Numbered from the stretch's first letter, positions 30,297 to 39,613 are shown. The stretch is DNA of 64,000 bases from JAUVHV01 sp964523875 (GCA_964523875.1 CAZGAS010000001.1:20304-84303); one strand, 5' to 3'. Made by a program: numbers and translations. Notes: generated from the letters alone by a model not told the origin.

Positions 30297-32732
30297 ATGT
30301 TCAATAGATTTACAGAAAGAGCCAGAAAGGTAGTGGTCCTGGCAAAAGAAGAGGCAAAGAGGTTTAACCATAACCATATCGGTACTGAACATTTACTTCT
30401 CGGCCTTGTCAAGGAAGGTGAGGGTGTCGCGTCAGCTGTGCTGCAGAATTTAGGCCTTTCTCTTGATATGATAAGGCTTGAAGTGGAGAAGCTTGTACAG
30501 ACAGGGCCCTCTACCGTGATATCCGGGGATATACCTTTTACCCCAAAGGCAAAGAAGGTTATAGAACTGGCTATGGACGAAGCGCGTCATTTAGGCCATA
30601 ATTATATAGGTACAGAACATCTTTTGCTTGGCCTTATCAGAGAGTCTGAAGGAGTCGCTTCACAGGTGCTTCTTAATCTGGGCCTGGATCTTGCCCGTGT
30701 CAGGAATGAAATTATGGCTCTTCTGGGTTCTGTCACTCCGGGCCAGGCGCCAAGTATCAGCGCGGAAAAGAGCAAGACCCCCGCGCTTGACGCTTTTGGC
30801 AGGGAGCTTACTCAATTGGCAAAAGATGGCAAACTCGATCCTGTTATTGGAAGGGCAGATGAGATAGAGCGTGTTATACAGATACTAAGCCGTCGAACAA
30901 AGAATAATCCCGTGCTTTTAGGAGAGGCCGGAGTAGGTAAAACAGCCATTGTAGAAGGGCTTGCTCAGAAGATTATTACCTCTGATGTGCCTGAGACCTT
31001 GAAAGCAAAACGGGTTGTTGCTCTAGACCTGGCGCTTATGGTAGCTGGAACAAAATATCGCGGACAGTTTGAAGAGAGAATAAAGACAGTTATGGATGAG
31101 ATAAAACGCTCAGAGAATATAATCGTCTTTATAGATGAGCTGCATACATTAGTTGGCGCGGGTGGTGCTGAAGGAGCGATTGACGCGGCTAATATATTAA
31201 AGCCCGCGTTGTCAAGAGGGGAGATACAGTGTGTTGGCGCTACCACGCTTGACGAATACCGCAAATTTATTGAGAAGGATGCTGCGTTGGAGAGGAGATT
31301 CCAGACGATAATGGTAGAGCCTCCCAGTGTTGATGAGACAGTCGAGATACTCAAAGGCCTTAGAGAGAGATATGAGTCACATCATAAGATTAAGATTACA
31401 GACAATGCTCTTGTTGCCGCGGCAAAGATGTCTGACAGGTATTTATCAGACAGGTTCTTGCCTGATAAGGCTATAGATATTATAGATGAAGCTGGTTCAC
31501 GCGCGCGCCTGAATGTAATGACAGCTCCCCCAAACCTTAAGAAGCTTGAGACAGATATAGAAGAATGCCGAAAGGACAAAGAATCCGCGGTAAGGGCGCA
31601 GGATTTTGAAAAGGCCGCGAAGTGCAGGGATGTAGAGAGAAATACTAAGATTGAGCTTGAGAAGCAGCGTAATGCGTGGAAAGAGAAGAGCATGGAACAG
31701 ATACCTGAGGTTGACTCTGATGAGATTGCCTATATAATAGCAAAATGGACCGGCATACCATTGTTAAGGTTGGAGGAGGGCGAGTCAGAGAGGCTTCTCA
31801 AGATGGAGGAGGACCTTCACCAGAGGGTTGTTGGACAGGATCAGGCTATCAAGGCTATAGCACACGCGGTAAGGCGTTCAAGAGCAGGTATAAAGGATCC
31901 TCGCAGGCCTATTGGTTCGTTTATATTTTTAGGGCCAACAGGCGTTGGAAAGACATTGCTCGCGAGAGTATTAGCTGATTTTATGTTTGGTGATGAGGAT
32001 GCCATGATACAGCTTGATATGTCTGAATATATGGAGAAGTTTAATGTATCAAGGCTTGTTGGCGCACCTCCGGGATATGTTGGTTATGATGAAGGCGGCC
32101 AGCTTACTGAGAAAGTAAGGAGAAGGCCTTATTCCGTGGTTCTTCTTGATGAGATTGAAAAAGCCCATCCGGATGTTTTTAATCTATTATTGCAGATATT
32201 CGAGGAAGGCAGGCTCACAGATAGCTTTGGCAGAAAAGTTGATTTCAAAAATACGGTTATTATAATGACTTCAAACATAGGCGCTGACCTTTGGAAAAAA
32301 CAGGGCGCTCTGGGCTTTAAGCCCAAGGATGAGAGCCAGTCATTTGAGGATATTAAAGTCCGGTTATCAGAGGCAACGAAGAAGACCTTTAAGCCGGAGT
32401 TTTTAAACAGGGTTGATGATACTATAGTCTTCCACCCGCTGACTAGAAACCACCTTGAAAAGATACTTGAGATAGAGATCGAGGCTGTGGTCAAGAGGCT
32501 CTCTGAGCATGATATCAAGCTGGAGCTTACAAAGGAAGCAAAGGCGTTTATCATTGAAAAAGGTTTTGACCCTATTTATGGCGCACGTCCCTTAAAGCGG
32601 ACTATTCAGAGCTTCTTAGAGGATCCTTTAGCTGAAGAGATAATCAAAGGGAGCTTAAAAGATATCCAGAGTGTAAAGGTGGGGTTTTCTAAAGACCACC
32701 TTACGTTTGATAAGACCTGCTTAAAGGTGTAA
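30297..32732 (+). CDS. clpC: ATP-dependent Clp protease ATPase subunit ClpC
   Basis: The 811-residue AAA+ unfoldase feeds ClpP. Two N-terminal Clp_N repeats (HIGTEHLLLGLVKEGEG and YIGTEHLLLGLIRESEG), first ATPase with Walker A GEAGVGKT near residue 210, a middle coiled coil with a UVR motif (AQDFEKAAKCRDVE) that binds McsA/McsB, and second ATPase with GPTGVGKT near residue 545, then a C-terminal D2 small domain. AGGAGG precedes the start. clpP is not in the window. Confidence 0.97.
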   Translation: MFNRFTERARKVVVLAKEEAKRFNHNHIGTEHLLLGLVKEGEGVASAVLQNLGLSLDMIRLEVEKLVQTGPSTVISGDIPFTPKAKKVIELAMDEARHLGHNYIGTEHLLLGLIRESEGVASQVLLNLGLDLARVRNEIMALLGSVTPGQAPSISAEKSKTPALDAFGRELTQLAKDGKLDPVIGRADEIERVIQILSRRTKNNPVLLGEAGVGKTAIVEGLAQKIITSDVPETLKAKRVVALDLALMVAGTKYRGQFEERIKTVMDEIKRSENIIVFIDELHTLVGAGGAEGAIDAANILKPALSRGEIQCVGATTLDEYRKFIEKDAALERRFQTIMVEPPSVDETVEILKGLRERYESHHKIKITDNALVAAAKMSDRYLSDRFLPDKAIDIIDEAGSRARLNVMTAPPNLKKLETDIEECRKDKESAVRAQDFEKAAKCRDVERNTKIELEKQRNAWKEKSMEQIPEVDSDEIAYIIAKWTGIPLLRLEEGESERLLKMEEDLHQRVVGQDQAIKAIAHAVRRSRAGIKDPRRPIGSFIFLGPTGVGKTLLARVLADFMFGDEDAMIQLDMSEYMEKFNVSRLVGAPPGYVGYDEGGQLTEKVRRRPYSVVLLDEIEKAHPDVFNLLLQIFEEGRLTDSFGRKVDFKNTVIIMTSNIGADLWKKQGALGFKPKDESQSFEDIKVRLSEATKKTFKPEFLNRVDDTIVFHPLTRNHLEKILEIEIEAVVKRLSEHDIKLELTKEAKAFIIEKGFDPIYGARPLKRTIQSFLEDPLAEEIIKGSLKDIQSVKVGFSKDHLTFDKTCLKV

Positions 32733-32735
32733 TGC

Positions 32736-32790
32736 TTAATACTTAATTCTTACAACTTAATACTTTAAGAAGGATATATATTGTTTCGCA
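32736..32790. repeat. family A repeat copy 2, left copy of 55-nt contig-end duplication
   Basis: This 55-nt block contains the core CTTAATTCTTACAACTTAAT (32742-32761) and ends with the ribosome site and first codons of the following gene. The identical 55 nt reappear at 32891-32945 on the other side of a run of 100 N. The two copies are probably one sequence in the genome, see findings. Confidence 0.85.
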
Positions 32791-32890
32791 NNNNNNNNNN
32801 NNNNNNNNNNNNNNNNNNNNNNNNNNNNNNNNNNNNNNNNNNNNNNNNNNNNNNNNNNNNNNNNNNNNNNNNNNNNNNNNNNNNNNNNNN
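32791..32890. other. assembly gap of 100 N, probably spurious
   Basis: The run of N is flanked by exactly identical 55-nt ends (32736-32790 and 32891-32945), which is what two overlapping contigs joined with a default-length gap look like. If they are merged, the gap and one copy disappear. Confidence 0.9.
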
Positions 32891-32935
32891 TTAATACTTA
32901 ATTCTTACAACTTAATACTTTAAGAAGGATATATA

Positions 32936-34648
32936 TTGTTTCGCAAGAGAGCAGGCCTAATAATAGCTTTGGTTATTGTACTTATTGCTTCATCATTGTT
33001 CTTTGTTATATATACCAGGCAGGACAAATTCAGGTCTATGTTTAAGGAGAATCTGGAAGAGTCATTTGCTGATATGACAGGCGCGGATGTGAGTATTAAG
33101 ACAATAAGCGGTAATCCATTTAAAAAGATAAATTTTAAAGGTTTAAAATTTGATTTCGGAAAATACAGCCTCGATTTTGATACAGCAAAATTAGAGTACT
33201 CGCTCTTTGATATTATGTCAGGAAAAGAGTCAACAACCGCTACAATAGAGACCGTGATGACACTTGCGCAAGGTTCTTTGAGGCTGGAGAACAATGCCCT
33301 TATATCTCGGCAGATAAGCGGTAAGATAAGGCTGACGCAGGGTAAGATTATTTTAGATAAGATTACTTTCAGGATATTCGACCAGTTACTCAGCCATATA
33401 GAAGGTGAGATTATTACGGAGAACCAGCCTAACAGGGTCAAGCTTTCAATAGAGGCAGAGCCGTTCTTTGATAAAGATAAGCCGCTTTTTAAAAAGATAA
33501 GAATAGGGTTAAAAGGGGCCTTGGATAACCTGAATCTGCGCGGCAAGATAGAGAGGCCACTTGCTAAGGATCTCCATATTAACAGTTATTTTATCTATGA
33601 GAAAGGACTGCTTAATATAGGTTCAAGGCTGGGCATTGAGGCTGAGAAGGCCAATATAAACCATATTATCTCTATGGATACAGAGTTTAATCCTGAAGAC
33701 TCGACATTTCATACGGTTCTGATACCAAATGATGGCAGGATCTTTATAAGCGGTGACTATTCAAAATGGGATACTATAAAGGTTGATATTGAAAATCAGC
33801 ACCTTAAAATATACGGGTTTGATTTTTCGAATATAATTCATTCTATTGGCAAGGTGGTATTTAAGGATGGTGTATTCTCGCATTTTTTAGTTGATATTGA
33901 TACAGAGGCGAGCATATTCAATTATTATCCGGTTGATGAGGTGGCATCTTCATTCCTGATAGATAAGAGGTCTATACGGGTTATATATCTTAAGATAGGC
34001 AATATAATCGCGGCCTCAGGTAATTTTAGTATAAAACCGCCAAGAAAGGCCCAGGTAAAGATAAATTTTTCTGATTTCAAGCTTGAAAAACCTTTTTTAA
34101 TCTCAGATAAAGAGAACCCGGGTATAACAGGCGCGCTTTCGGGAGAGATCCTGCTTAACGGGCCCTTGACTAAGCCTGGTATGGATGTAAAGCTTATCGC
34201 GAAGGATGGGAACTTTGGTGCGGCTGATTACGATGTTATGCTGATTAATGGAGATGGGACATGGCCCTATTTAAGGATATATGATTCACGCATAGTTAAT
34301 GGAGTCTCCTCTATTATGCTTGAGGGTGAGGTAGATGTAAAACAGATTACAGATAAGGCTTTTCTTGAGAATGTTACTATCAGCACGGATGATAATACCA
34401 TAAAATGGGAGGGTTGGGATATAACTAAGATAGACGAGAGCCACGAATTTTCGCTAAAGAAAGGGCTGGCCAAAGGTGTCAAGGTAGGATATAAGACCTA
34501 TATGGATGATGAGACAAAATATGATATATCCCAGCCGAGGGATGAGTTTCAGCTTGAGTATGACCTGCTTGATGATGAGAGCGTTATTGAGTTTAAGGCA
34601 AAAGAGGATGAAGAGTTTCTAGGGTTTAGGAAAAAATACAGTTTTTAG
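32936..34648 (+). CDS. AsmA-like membrane-anchored protein linked to Mla transporter
   Basis: A TTG start at 32936 follows AAGGA at 32925-32929. The 570-residue protein has one N-terminal membrane helix (GLIIALVIVLIASSLFFVI) and a long extracytoplasmic beta-rich region with AsmA-type phrases such as FKGLKFDFGKYSLDFDTAKL and GALSGEILLNGPLTKPGMDV. The C-terminus is acidic (DDESVIEFKAKEDEE). mlaE starts 14 bases downstream, so it is co-transcribed with mlaE-mlaF-mlaD and probably acts in the same inter-membrane lipid route; this is inference from context and fold. The gene start is duplicated at an assembly gap (32791-32890). Confidence 0.75.
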   Translation: MFRKRAGLIIALVIVLIASSLFFVIYTRQDKFRSMFKENLEESFADMTGADVSIKTISGNPFKKINFKGLKFDFGKYSLDFDTAKLEYSLFDIMSGKESTTATIETVMTLAQGSLRLENNALISRQISGKIRLTQGKIILDKITFRIFDQLLSHIEGEIITENQPNRVKLSIEAEPFFDKDKPLFKKIRIGLKGALDNLNLRGKIERPLAKDLHINSYFIYEKGLLNIGSRLGIEAEKANINHIISMDTEFNPEDSTFHTVLIPNDGRIFISGDYSKWDTIKVDIENQHLKIYGFDFSNIIHSIGKVVFKDGVFSHFLVDIDTEASIFNYYPVDEVASSFLIDKRSIRVIYLKIGNIIAASGNFSIKPPRKAQVKINFSDFKLEKPFLISDKENPGITGALSGEILLNGPLTKPGMDVKLIAKDGNFGAADYDVMLINGDGTWPYLRIYDSRIVNGVSSIMLEGEVDVKQITDKAFLENVTISTDDNTIKWEGWDITKIDESHEFSLKKGLAKGVKVGYKTYMDDETKYDISQPRDEFQLEYDLLDDESVIEFKAKEDEEFLGFRKKYSF

Positions 34649-34662
34649 CTCGGGGGAGAGAT

Positions 34663-35448
34663 ATGGTTTTAAAGAGTGCTTTTAATAAGTTTATGGTAAA
34701 AACCAAATCATTGTTACGATATATGGGCGGCGTGGTTATCCTTTTTATAGAGGCAGTTTTTTGGATATTTATTCCGCCATTTAGAAAGAGGCAGATACTG
34801 GATCAGATGTATAAAGTAGGAGTCAGCTCACTGCCTATAGTATTCCTGACATCGCTGTTTACGGGCATGGTGTTGGCTTTACAGAGCGCGAATCAGATGC
34901 AGCGGATCTCGGCACAGATGTATATAGCCAGCCTTGTCGCGCTTTCAATGGTAAGGGAATTGGGCCCCGTGCTTACGGCGCTTGTTATTGCGGGTAGAGT
35001 TGGAGCCTCTATAACAGCGGAACTGGGCACAATGAAGGTTACAGAGCAGATAGATGCCCTGGAGACACTTGCTACAAATCCTATAAAATATCTTGTCGTA
35101 CCCAGATTTCTGGCACTTATTATAATGCTGCCGCTTCTTACGATATACGCGGATTTTGTCGGTATGCTTGGAGGTTACATTGTCGGGGTATTTAAGCTGC
35201 ATATAGGTTCTAATATGTATCTTAATATGACTACCAGCCCGCTAGGCATTAAAGACCTTTATACGGGCCTATTAAAGAGTATTATCTTCGCGGTCATTAT
35301 AGCTATAATAAGCTGTTACGAGGGCTTTAGGACTTCCGGTGGCGCGGAGGGTGTAGGACGTTCCACAACACTAAGTGTCGTTACGTCATTTATATTGATA
35401 ATAGCCGCGGATTGCCTGTTCACGGCGTTATTCTATTTTATTGGGTAA
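34663..35448 (+). CDS. mlaE: MlaE-type phospholipid ABC transporter permease
   Basis: This 261-residue MlaE/YrbE permease has five to six helices and family motifs: SLPIVFLTSLFTGMVLALQ, MVRELGPVLTALVIAGRVGA, SITAELGTMKVTEQIDAL and PRFLALIIMLPLLTIYAD. MlaE forms the inner-membrane core of a lipid transporter with MlaF (ATPase) and MlaD (MCE hexamer). All three genes are here, in the usual order. GGGGGAG precedes the start. Confidence 0.94.
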   Translation: MVLKSAFNKFMVKTKSLLRYMGGVVILFIEAVFWIFIPPFRKRQILDQMYKVGVSSLPIVFLTSLFTGMVLALQSANQMQRISAQMYIASLVALSMVRELGPVLTALVIAGRVGASITAELGTMKVTEQIDALETLATNPIKYLVVPRFLALIIMLPLLTIYADFVGMLGGYIVGVFKLHIGSNMYLNMTTSPLGIKDLYTGLLKSIIFAVIIAIISCYEGFRTSGGAEGVGRSTTLSVVTSFILIIAADCLFTALFYFIG

Positions 35449-35464
35449 TAGGGAGAGGGGCGAT

Positions 35465-36238
35465 ATGATAGATGTAATAAATTTATATAAGAGGTTTGGG
35501 GACAGCCAGGTGCTAAAAGGCCTGAACCTGACTATTGGCACAGGCGTAACACAGGTTATAATCGGTTGTTCCGGATGCGGTAAGAGTGTTTTGCTAAAAC
35601 ACATTATAGGTATATTAAAGCCTGAAATAGGCCAGGTAATAATTAACGGGCAGGATGTGACCAAATTAAAAGGCAAGGCGCTCAGTGCCTTGAGAATGAC
35701 ATTTGGCATGCTTTTTCAGGGCGCCGCGCTATTCGACTCGCTTACAGTAGCGGAGAATGTCGGTTTTAATCTTATTGAGCATACTGACCTTGATTCTCAG
35801 ACAATCGCTAAGAGAATAAAGGAGGCGCTCTCTTTGGTTGGCTTATACAATATAGAAGAGCTTATGCCATCAGAGCTTTCAGGCGGTATGCGAAAAAGAG
35901 TAGGCCTGGCAAGGGCTATCGCTATGCAGCCTAAGATTATACTTTACGATGAGCCTACAACAGGGGTGGACCCTATTATGGCGGATGCTGTTAACGAGCT
36001 GATTATCAGGTTACATGATAAGCTCGAGATTACATCTATTGTCGTTACACACGATATGGTCAGCGCATATAAGGTTGGCAGTAGGATAGCCATGCTTTAT
36101 GATGGAAAGATAGTTGAAGAAGGCAGCCCTGACCAGATTAAAAATACCAGTAACCCTATAGTAAAACAATTTATAACAGGTGCCGCTAATGGCCCTATTA
36201 CAAAAGGCGAGAATTTTAATCAAAGTGTACCAATTTAA
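35465..36238 (+). CDS. mlaF: MlaF-type phospholipid ABC transporter ATPase
   Basis: ATG 35465 is chosen as start because GGGAGAGGGG lies at 35451-35460; an in-frame TTG at 35441 would overlap mlaE. The 257-residue ATPase has Walker A GCSGCGKSVLLKHI, signature LSGGMRKRVGLARAI, Walker B IILYDEPTTGVDP and switch VTHDM, with the MlaF-typical C-terminal extension (SNPIVKQFITGAANGPI). It powers lipid movement through MlaE/MlaD. Confidence 0.94.
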   Translation: MIDVINLYKRFGDSQVLKGLNLTIGTGVTQVIIGCSGCGKSVLLKHIIGILKPEIGQVIINGQDVTKLKGKALSALRMTFGMLFQGAALFDSLTVAENVGFNLIEHTDLDSQTIAKRIKEALSLVGLYNIEELMPSELSGGMRKRVGLARAIAMQPKIILYDEPTTGVDPIMADAVNELIIRLHDKLEITSIVVTHDMVSAYKVGSRIAMLYDGKIVEEGSPDQIKNTSNPIVKQFITGAANGPITKGENFNQSVPI

Positions 36239-36250
36239 AGAGGAGGTAGC

Positions 36251-36928
36251 ATGAAATCTATGGAGTTTGATATCAAGATAGGCCTTTTTATATCTATAGG
36301 ACTTATTCTACTGACGATTATAACATTCTCAATAAATGATTTCTTTTTTAAGCCAGGGTATAATATATACGCGGTTTTGGGGTTTGCCAATGGTGTTAAG
36401 AAATCAGCCCCGGTAAGGCTCGCGGGTATTGAAGTAGGGGAAGTAAAGGAGGCAAGTGTCTTTAAAGATAAGAATGATAAGACAATGGTAAAGCTGAAAC
36501 TTTGGCTTACCAGTGACGCTAAGGTGGAAAAAGACTCGCAAATGATTATTAATACGCTAGGCCTTATCGGAGAAAAGTATGTGGAGATTGTCCCCGGTAC
36601 TCCAGGTACGGCATTTATGTCAAACGGAGATACTATTATAGGCTATGACTCTGTTTCTGTAGAGCAGATTACAAAGAAAGGCTATGACATAGCTATAAAA
36701 CTTGAGAAGGCAATCGACTCAATGGATGACATACTAAAGCAGGTAAAGAGTGGTGATGGAACAGTAGGCAGGCTTATATATGATGATACGCTTTACAATG
36801 ATGTAGAGGCCATTATAAAAGATATCAAGGCCCATCCGTGGAAGTTAATAGGCGGGCCCAGGAGTACAAAAAAAAAGACAAAGGACACAAAGGTGGAATC
36901 CACCAAAAGTAATTTTGGCCCCTCTTAG
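36251..36928 (+). CDS. mlaD: MlaD-type MCE-domain protein
   Basis: This 225-residue protein has one N-terminal helix (IGLFISIGLILLTIITF) and an MCE domain (residues 38-115: GVKKSAPVRLAGIEVGEV, then TLGLIGEKYVEIVPG). MCE domains assemble as hexameric rings that carry lipids across the periplasm. A coiled-coil segment and a basic tail (STKKKTKDTK) follow. Its position after mlaE and mlaF confirms the assignment. GAGGAGG precedes the start. Confidence 0.93.
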   Translation: MKSMEFDIKIGLFISIGLILLTIITFSINDFFFKPGYNIYAVLGFANGVKKSAPVRLAGIEVGEVKEASVFKDKNDKTMVKLKLWLTSDAKVEKDSQMIINTLGLIGEKYVEIVPGTPGTAFMSNGDTIIGYDSVSVEQITKKGYDIAIKLEKAIDSMDDILKQVKSGDGTVGRLIYDDTLYNDVEAIIKDIKAHPWKLIGGPRSTKKKTKDTKVESTKSNFGPS

Positions 36929-36952
36929 ACTAGGCGCTTCGCGCAACTAATT

Positions 36953-37066
36953 TTGTATTGCGTATTGCGTGATGCGTATTGCGCTAGAGATTTTACGCAA
37001 TACGATATACCTGTCTACCAGCAGGCAGGCGCGGAACGCACAACGATATATAATGCGAGATACGAG
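36953..37066. repeat. ACGCAATACG-word repeat (family B, copy 2)
   Basis: GTATTGCGTATTGCG at the left and ACGCAATACGATATAC near 37000 face each other and can pair as a hairpin, with CTAGAGATTTT between. The remainder (TACCAGCAGGCAGGCG, AACGCACAACGATA, ATGCGAGATACGAGAC) is further repeat-like wording up to the radA start. No gene is supported. Confidence 0.65.
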
Positions 37067-37068
37067 AC

Positions 37069-38436
37069 ATGCAGACAAAGACAGTTTTTATGTGCCAGAG
37101 TTGCGGATACCAAAGCCCAAAATGGCTTGGCAGATGTCCGGAATGTAATAAGTGGAATTCGTTTGTAGAGGAATCCTTTGATAACAATATTACGAAATCC
37201 AGCAGATCTATAATATCTGACCTTGTATCATCTAATAGGCCGCAAAGGTTATCTGCTATACAGCCAAAAGACCTGCTAAGGACAAATACCCGGATAGGAG
37301 AATTGGACCGTGTATTAGGAGGAGGGCTTGTAGAAGGCAGCGCCGTACTTGTAGGGGGTGAACCTGGTATAGGAAAATCTACCTTGATGCTGCAGGTCTC
37401 TCATATAATAAGCAAAGAAAGGAGGGTTCTATATATAAGCGGGGAAGAGTCTTTGAGCCAGATAAAGCTTCGTACCCAGAGGCTTGGAATCTCCTCGGAT
37501 AATCTCTATATTGTCAACGAAACCGATCTTGTACGTATTATTGAATATATAAAAGATATAAAGCCTTATATGGCTGTAATCGATTCTATCCAAACTGTAT
37601 ATAATCCGCAGCTTTTACAAAACGCGGGTACTGTTACCCAGGTAAAGGAGTCCGCGGGCATGTTGACAGTATTGGCGAAATCCAGCGGTGTATCAGTATT
37701 TATCATAGGCCATATTACTAAGGAAGGTGTTATCGCGGGCCCGAAGGTGCTTGAGCATATCGTAGATTCTGTTATATATTTTGAAGGACAAAAAGAGTCA
37801 CCACTGCGTATATTAAGGGCAATAAAAAACCGTTTCGGGCCAACAGATGAAGTTGGGGTATTTTCTATGGAACAAGATGGATTAAAGGAGGTGAAAGACC
37901 CATCAGGGATCTTTATCCCGCATAAGAATAACCCGTTACCCGGATCATCTATAACAGCTGTAATTGAAGGCACCCGCCCATTCTTAGTTGAGATACAGGC
38001 GCTGGTGACTGCTTCGGGTTTTGGCATGGCAAGACAGCGCTCTATGGGGTTTGATTTAAACAGGATGATACTGCTTATAGCTGGGTTGCAGAAAAATCTT
38101 GGCCTAAATCTTACTAACCAGGATATATACTTGAATGTAGCCGGTGGAGTCAGGGTGAATGAGCCTGCCTCTGACCTTGCTGTAACTGTCGCGATAGCTT
38201 CGAGTTTTAAGGATAAGCCTATTCGACAGGATACGGTTATTCTTGGGGAAGTGGGCTTGACATCCGAAGTGCGGAGCATAACCCAGACAGGGGCACGGGT
38301 TAATGAGGCAAAGAGATTAGGTTACAAGAGATGCATAATCCCCGCGTCTAATTGTAAGAGTTTAAAAAGTATTACGGGAATAAAATTAATCGGGGTTGAT
38401 AATGTTTCACAGGCATTTGAAGAATTGTTTGTATAA
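37069..38436 (+). CDS. radA: DNA repair protein RadA
   Basis: RadA is a RecA-like helicase that helps process recombination intermediates. The 455-residue protein has an N-terminal zinc finger (C9, C12, C23, C26), Walker A GGEPGIGKSTLML near residue 100, the family-specific KNRFGPTDEVGVF motif and a C-terminal Lon-like domain (LNVAGGVRVNEPASDLAV). ATG 37069 directly follows the repeat region and has no strong ribosome site. It is followed by yacL, as in Bacillota, without the disA gene that usually lies between. Confidence 0.96.
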   Translation: MQTKTVFMCQSCGYQSPKWLGRCPECNKWNSFVEESFDNNITKSSRSIISDLVSSNRPQRLSAIQPKDLLRTNTRIGELDRVLGGGLVEGSAVLVGGEPGIGKSTLMLQVSHIISKERRVLYISGEESLSQIKLRTQRLGISSDNLYIVNETDLVRIIEYIKDIKPYMAVIDSIQTVYNPQLLQNAGTVTQVKESAGMLTVLAKSSGVSVFIIGHITKEGVIAGPKVLEHIVDSVIYFEGQKESPLRILRAIKNRFGPTDEVGVFSMEQDGLKEVKDPSGIFIPHKNNPLPGSSITAVIEGTRPFLVEIQALVTASGFGMARQRSMGFDLNRMILLIAGLQKNLGLNLTNQDIYLNVAGGVRVNEPASDLAVTVAIASSFKDKPIRQDTVILGEVGLTSEVRSITQTGARVNEAKRLGYKRCIIPASNCKSLKSITGIKLIGVDNVSQAFEELFV

Positions 38437-38454
38437 AAGGTAAAGATAAATATT

Positions 38455-38550
38455 AAATTAAAAAAGTATTAAGGATTAAATTATAAGTTATAAGTTAAAT
38501 AAGATCAAAATTTAATTTACAACTTAATTCTTACAACTTAATTCTAAAAT
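38455..38550. repeat. family A repeat copy 3, with inverted half
   Basis: The left part (AAGTATTAAGGATTAAATTA) is the inverted form of the CTTAATNC words and the right part carries the core CTTAATTCTTACAACTTAAT at 38523-38542. The two halves could pair as a long imperfect hairpin between radA and yacL. Confidence 0.7.
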
Positions 38551-38596
38551 CTTTTTCTTTACCTCTACCTTCACCTATTCATAAGGAGTATTTGAA

Positions 38597-39613
38597 ATGA
38601 CATTAGCTTTTATTAGATCATTTTTTGTAATAATCAGTACGATAGTAGGGTATCAAATAGGTATACTATTAACCACGTTTAGCCCCTACTGGCCTATATC
38701 AGCGGCAGCGATAGGTTTCCTGATATCATTAATAATAATATTGGCAGAATTCAGCATGAGGAAGGTCTCGTTGAGTGGCCTCTCCGCGGGTGTCTTTGGG
38801 TTTGTATTCGGGCTCTTAATGGCAAAACTTATAACAGATTCCTTTATCCTTAAGTCTATAAACCAGATGAATGAGACCCTGGCGCTGGTTATGCAGGTAG
38901 TGCTGACCTTGATCTTTTGTTATTTTGGTATGACGTTGGCGATAAGAGGAAAGGATGAGTTTAACCTTATAATACCTTATGTAAAGTTTACCAGGCAGGA
39001 TAGGCGTGACGATATAACTATTATAGATACGAGCGTTATAATAGACGGCAGGATAATAGACCTTTGTGAAACCGGTTTTATCGGTGGAAGGTTCATAGTA
39101 CCGCGTTTTGTATTGAGAGAACTCCAGCAGATAGCGGATTCTTCGGATTCCCTGAAACGCAATCGCGGACGCAGGGGGCTGGATATACTTAACAAGATGC
39201 AGAAGAACGTTAAGATGGACGTAAAGATACACGAAGAAGATTTCCCTGATATAATCGAGACAGACGCCAAACTGGTAAAGCTTACTAAACTCTTACGAGG
39301 CCGTGTCTTTACAAATGATTACAACCTTAACAAGGTGGCTGAATTGCAGGGGGTACAGGTGCTTAATATTAATGAGCTCAGCAATGCCTTAAAGCCTGTT
39401 ATGCTTCCCGGGGAAGTAGTAGAGGTAAAGGTTGTAAAAGAAGGTAAAGAGCATAATCAGGGGATAGGTTACTTAGATGATGGAACAATGATTGTAGTAG
39501 AAGGCGGAAGGCAGCTTATAGGGCAACGGAAGAAAGTGGCGGTAACCAGCGTATTACAGACCGCGGCAGGCCGTATGATATTCGCGAAGGCTATTAATGG
39601 TAACGAAAAATAG
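38597..39613 (+). CDS. PIN/TRAM-domain membrane protein (YacL family)
   Basis: The 338-residue protein has four N-terminal membrane helices, a PIN nuclease domain (IIDTSVIIDGRIIDLCETGF with acidic residues, FIVPRFVLRELQQIAD, TNDYNLNKVAEL) and a C-terminal TRAM RNA-binding domain (PGEVVEVKVVKEGKEHNQG then DGTMIVVEGG). YacL-type proteins are presumed RNases of unknown target. GGAG lies just before the ATG. It sits between radA and ispD, the same place as in Bacillus relatives. Confidence 0.92.
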   Translation: MTLAFIRSFFVIISTIVGYQIGILLTTFSPYWPISAAAIGFLISLIIILAEFSMRKVSLSGLSAGVFGFVFGLLMAKLITDSFILKSINQMNETLALVMQVVLTLIFCYFGMTLAIRGKDEFNLIIPYVKFTRQDRRDDITIIDTSVIIDGRIIDLCETGFIGGRFIVPRFVLRELQQIADSSDSLKRNRGRRGLDILNKMQKNVKMDVKIHEEDFPDIIETDAKLVKLTKLLRGRVFTNDYNLNKVAELQGVQVLNINELSNALKPVMLPGEVVEVKVVKEGKEHNQGIGYLDDGTMIVVEGGRQLIGQRKKVAVTSVLQTAAGRMIFAKAINGNEK

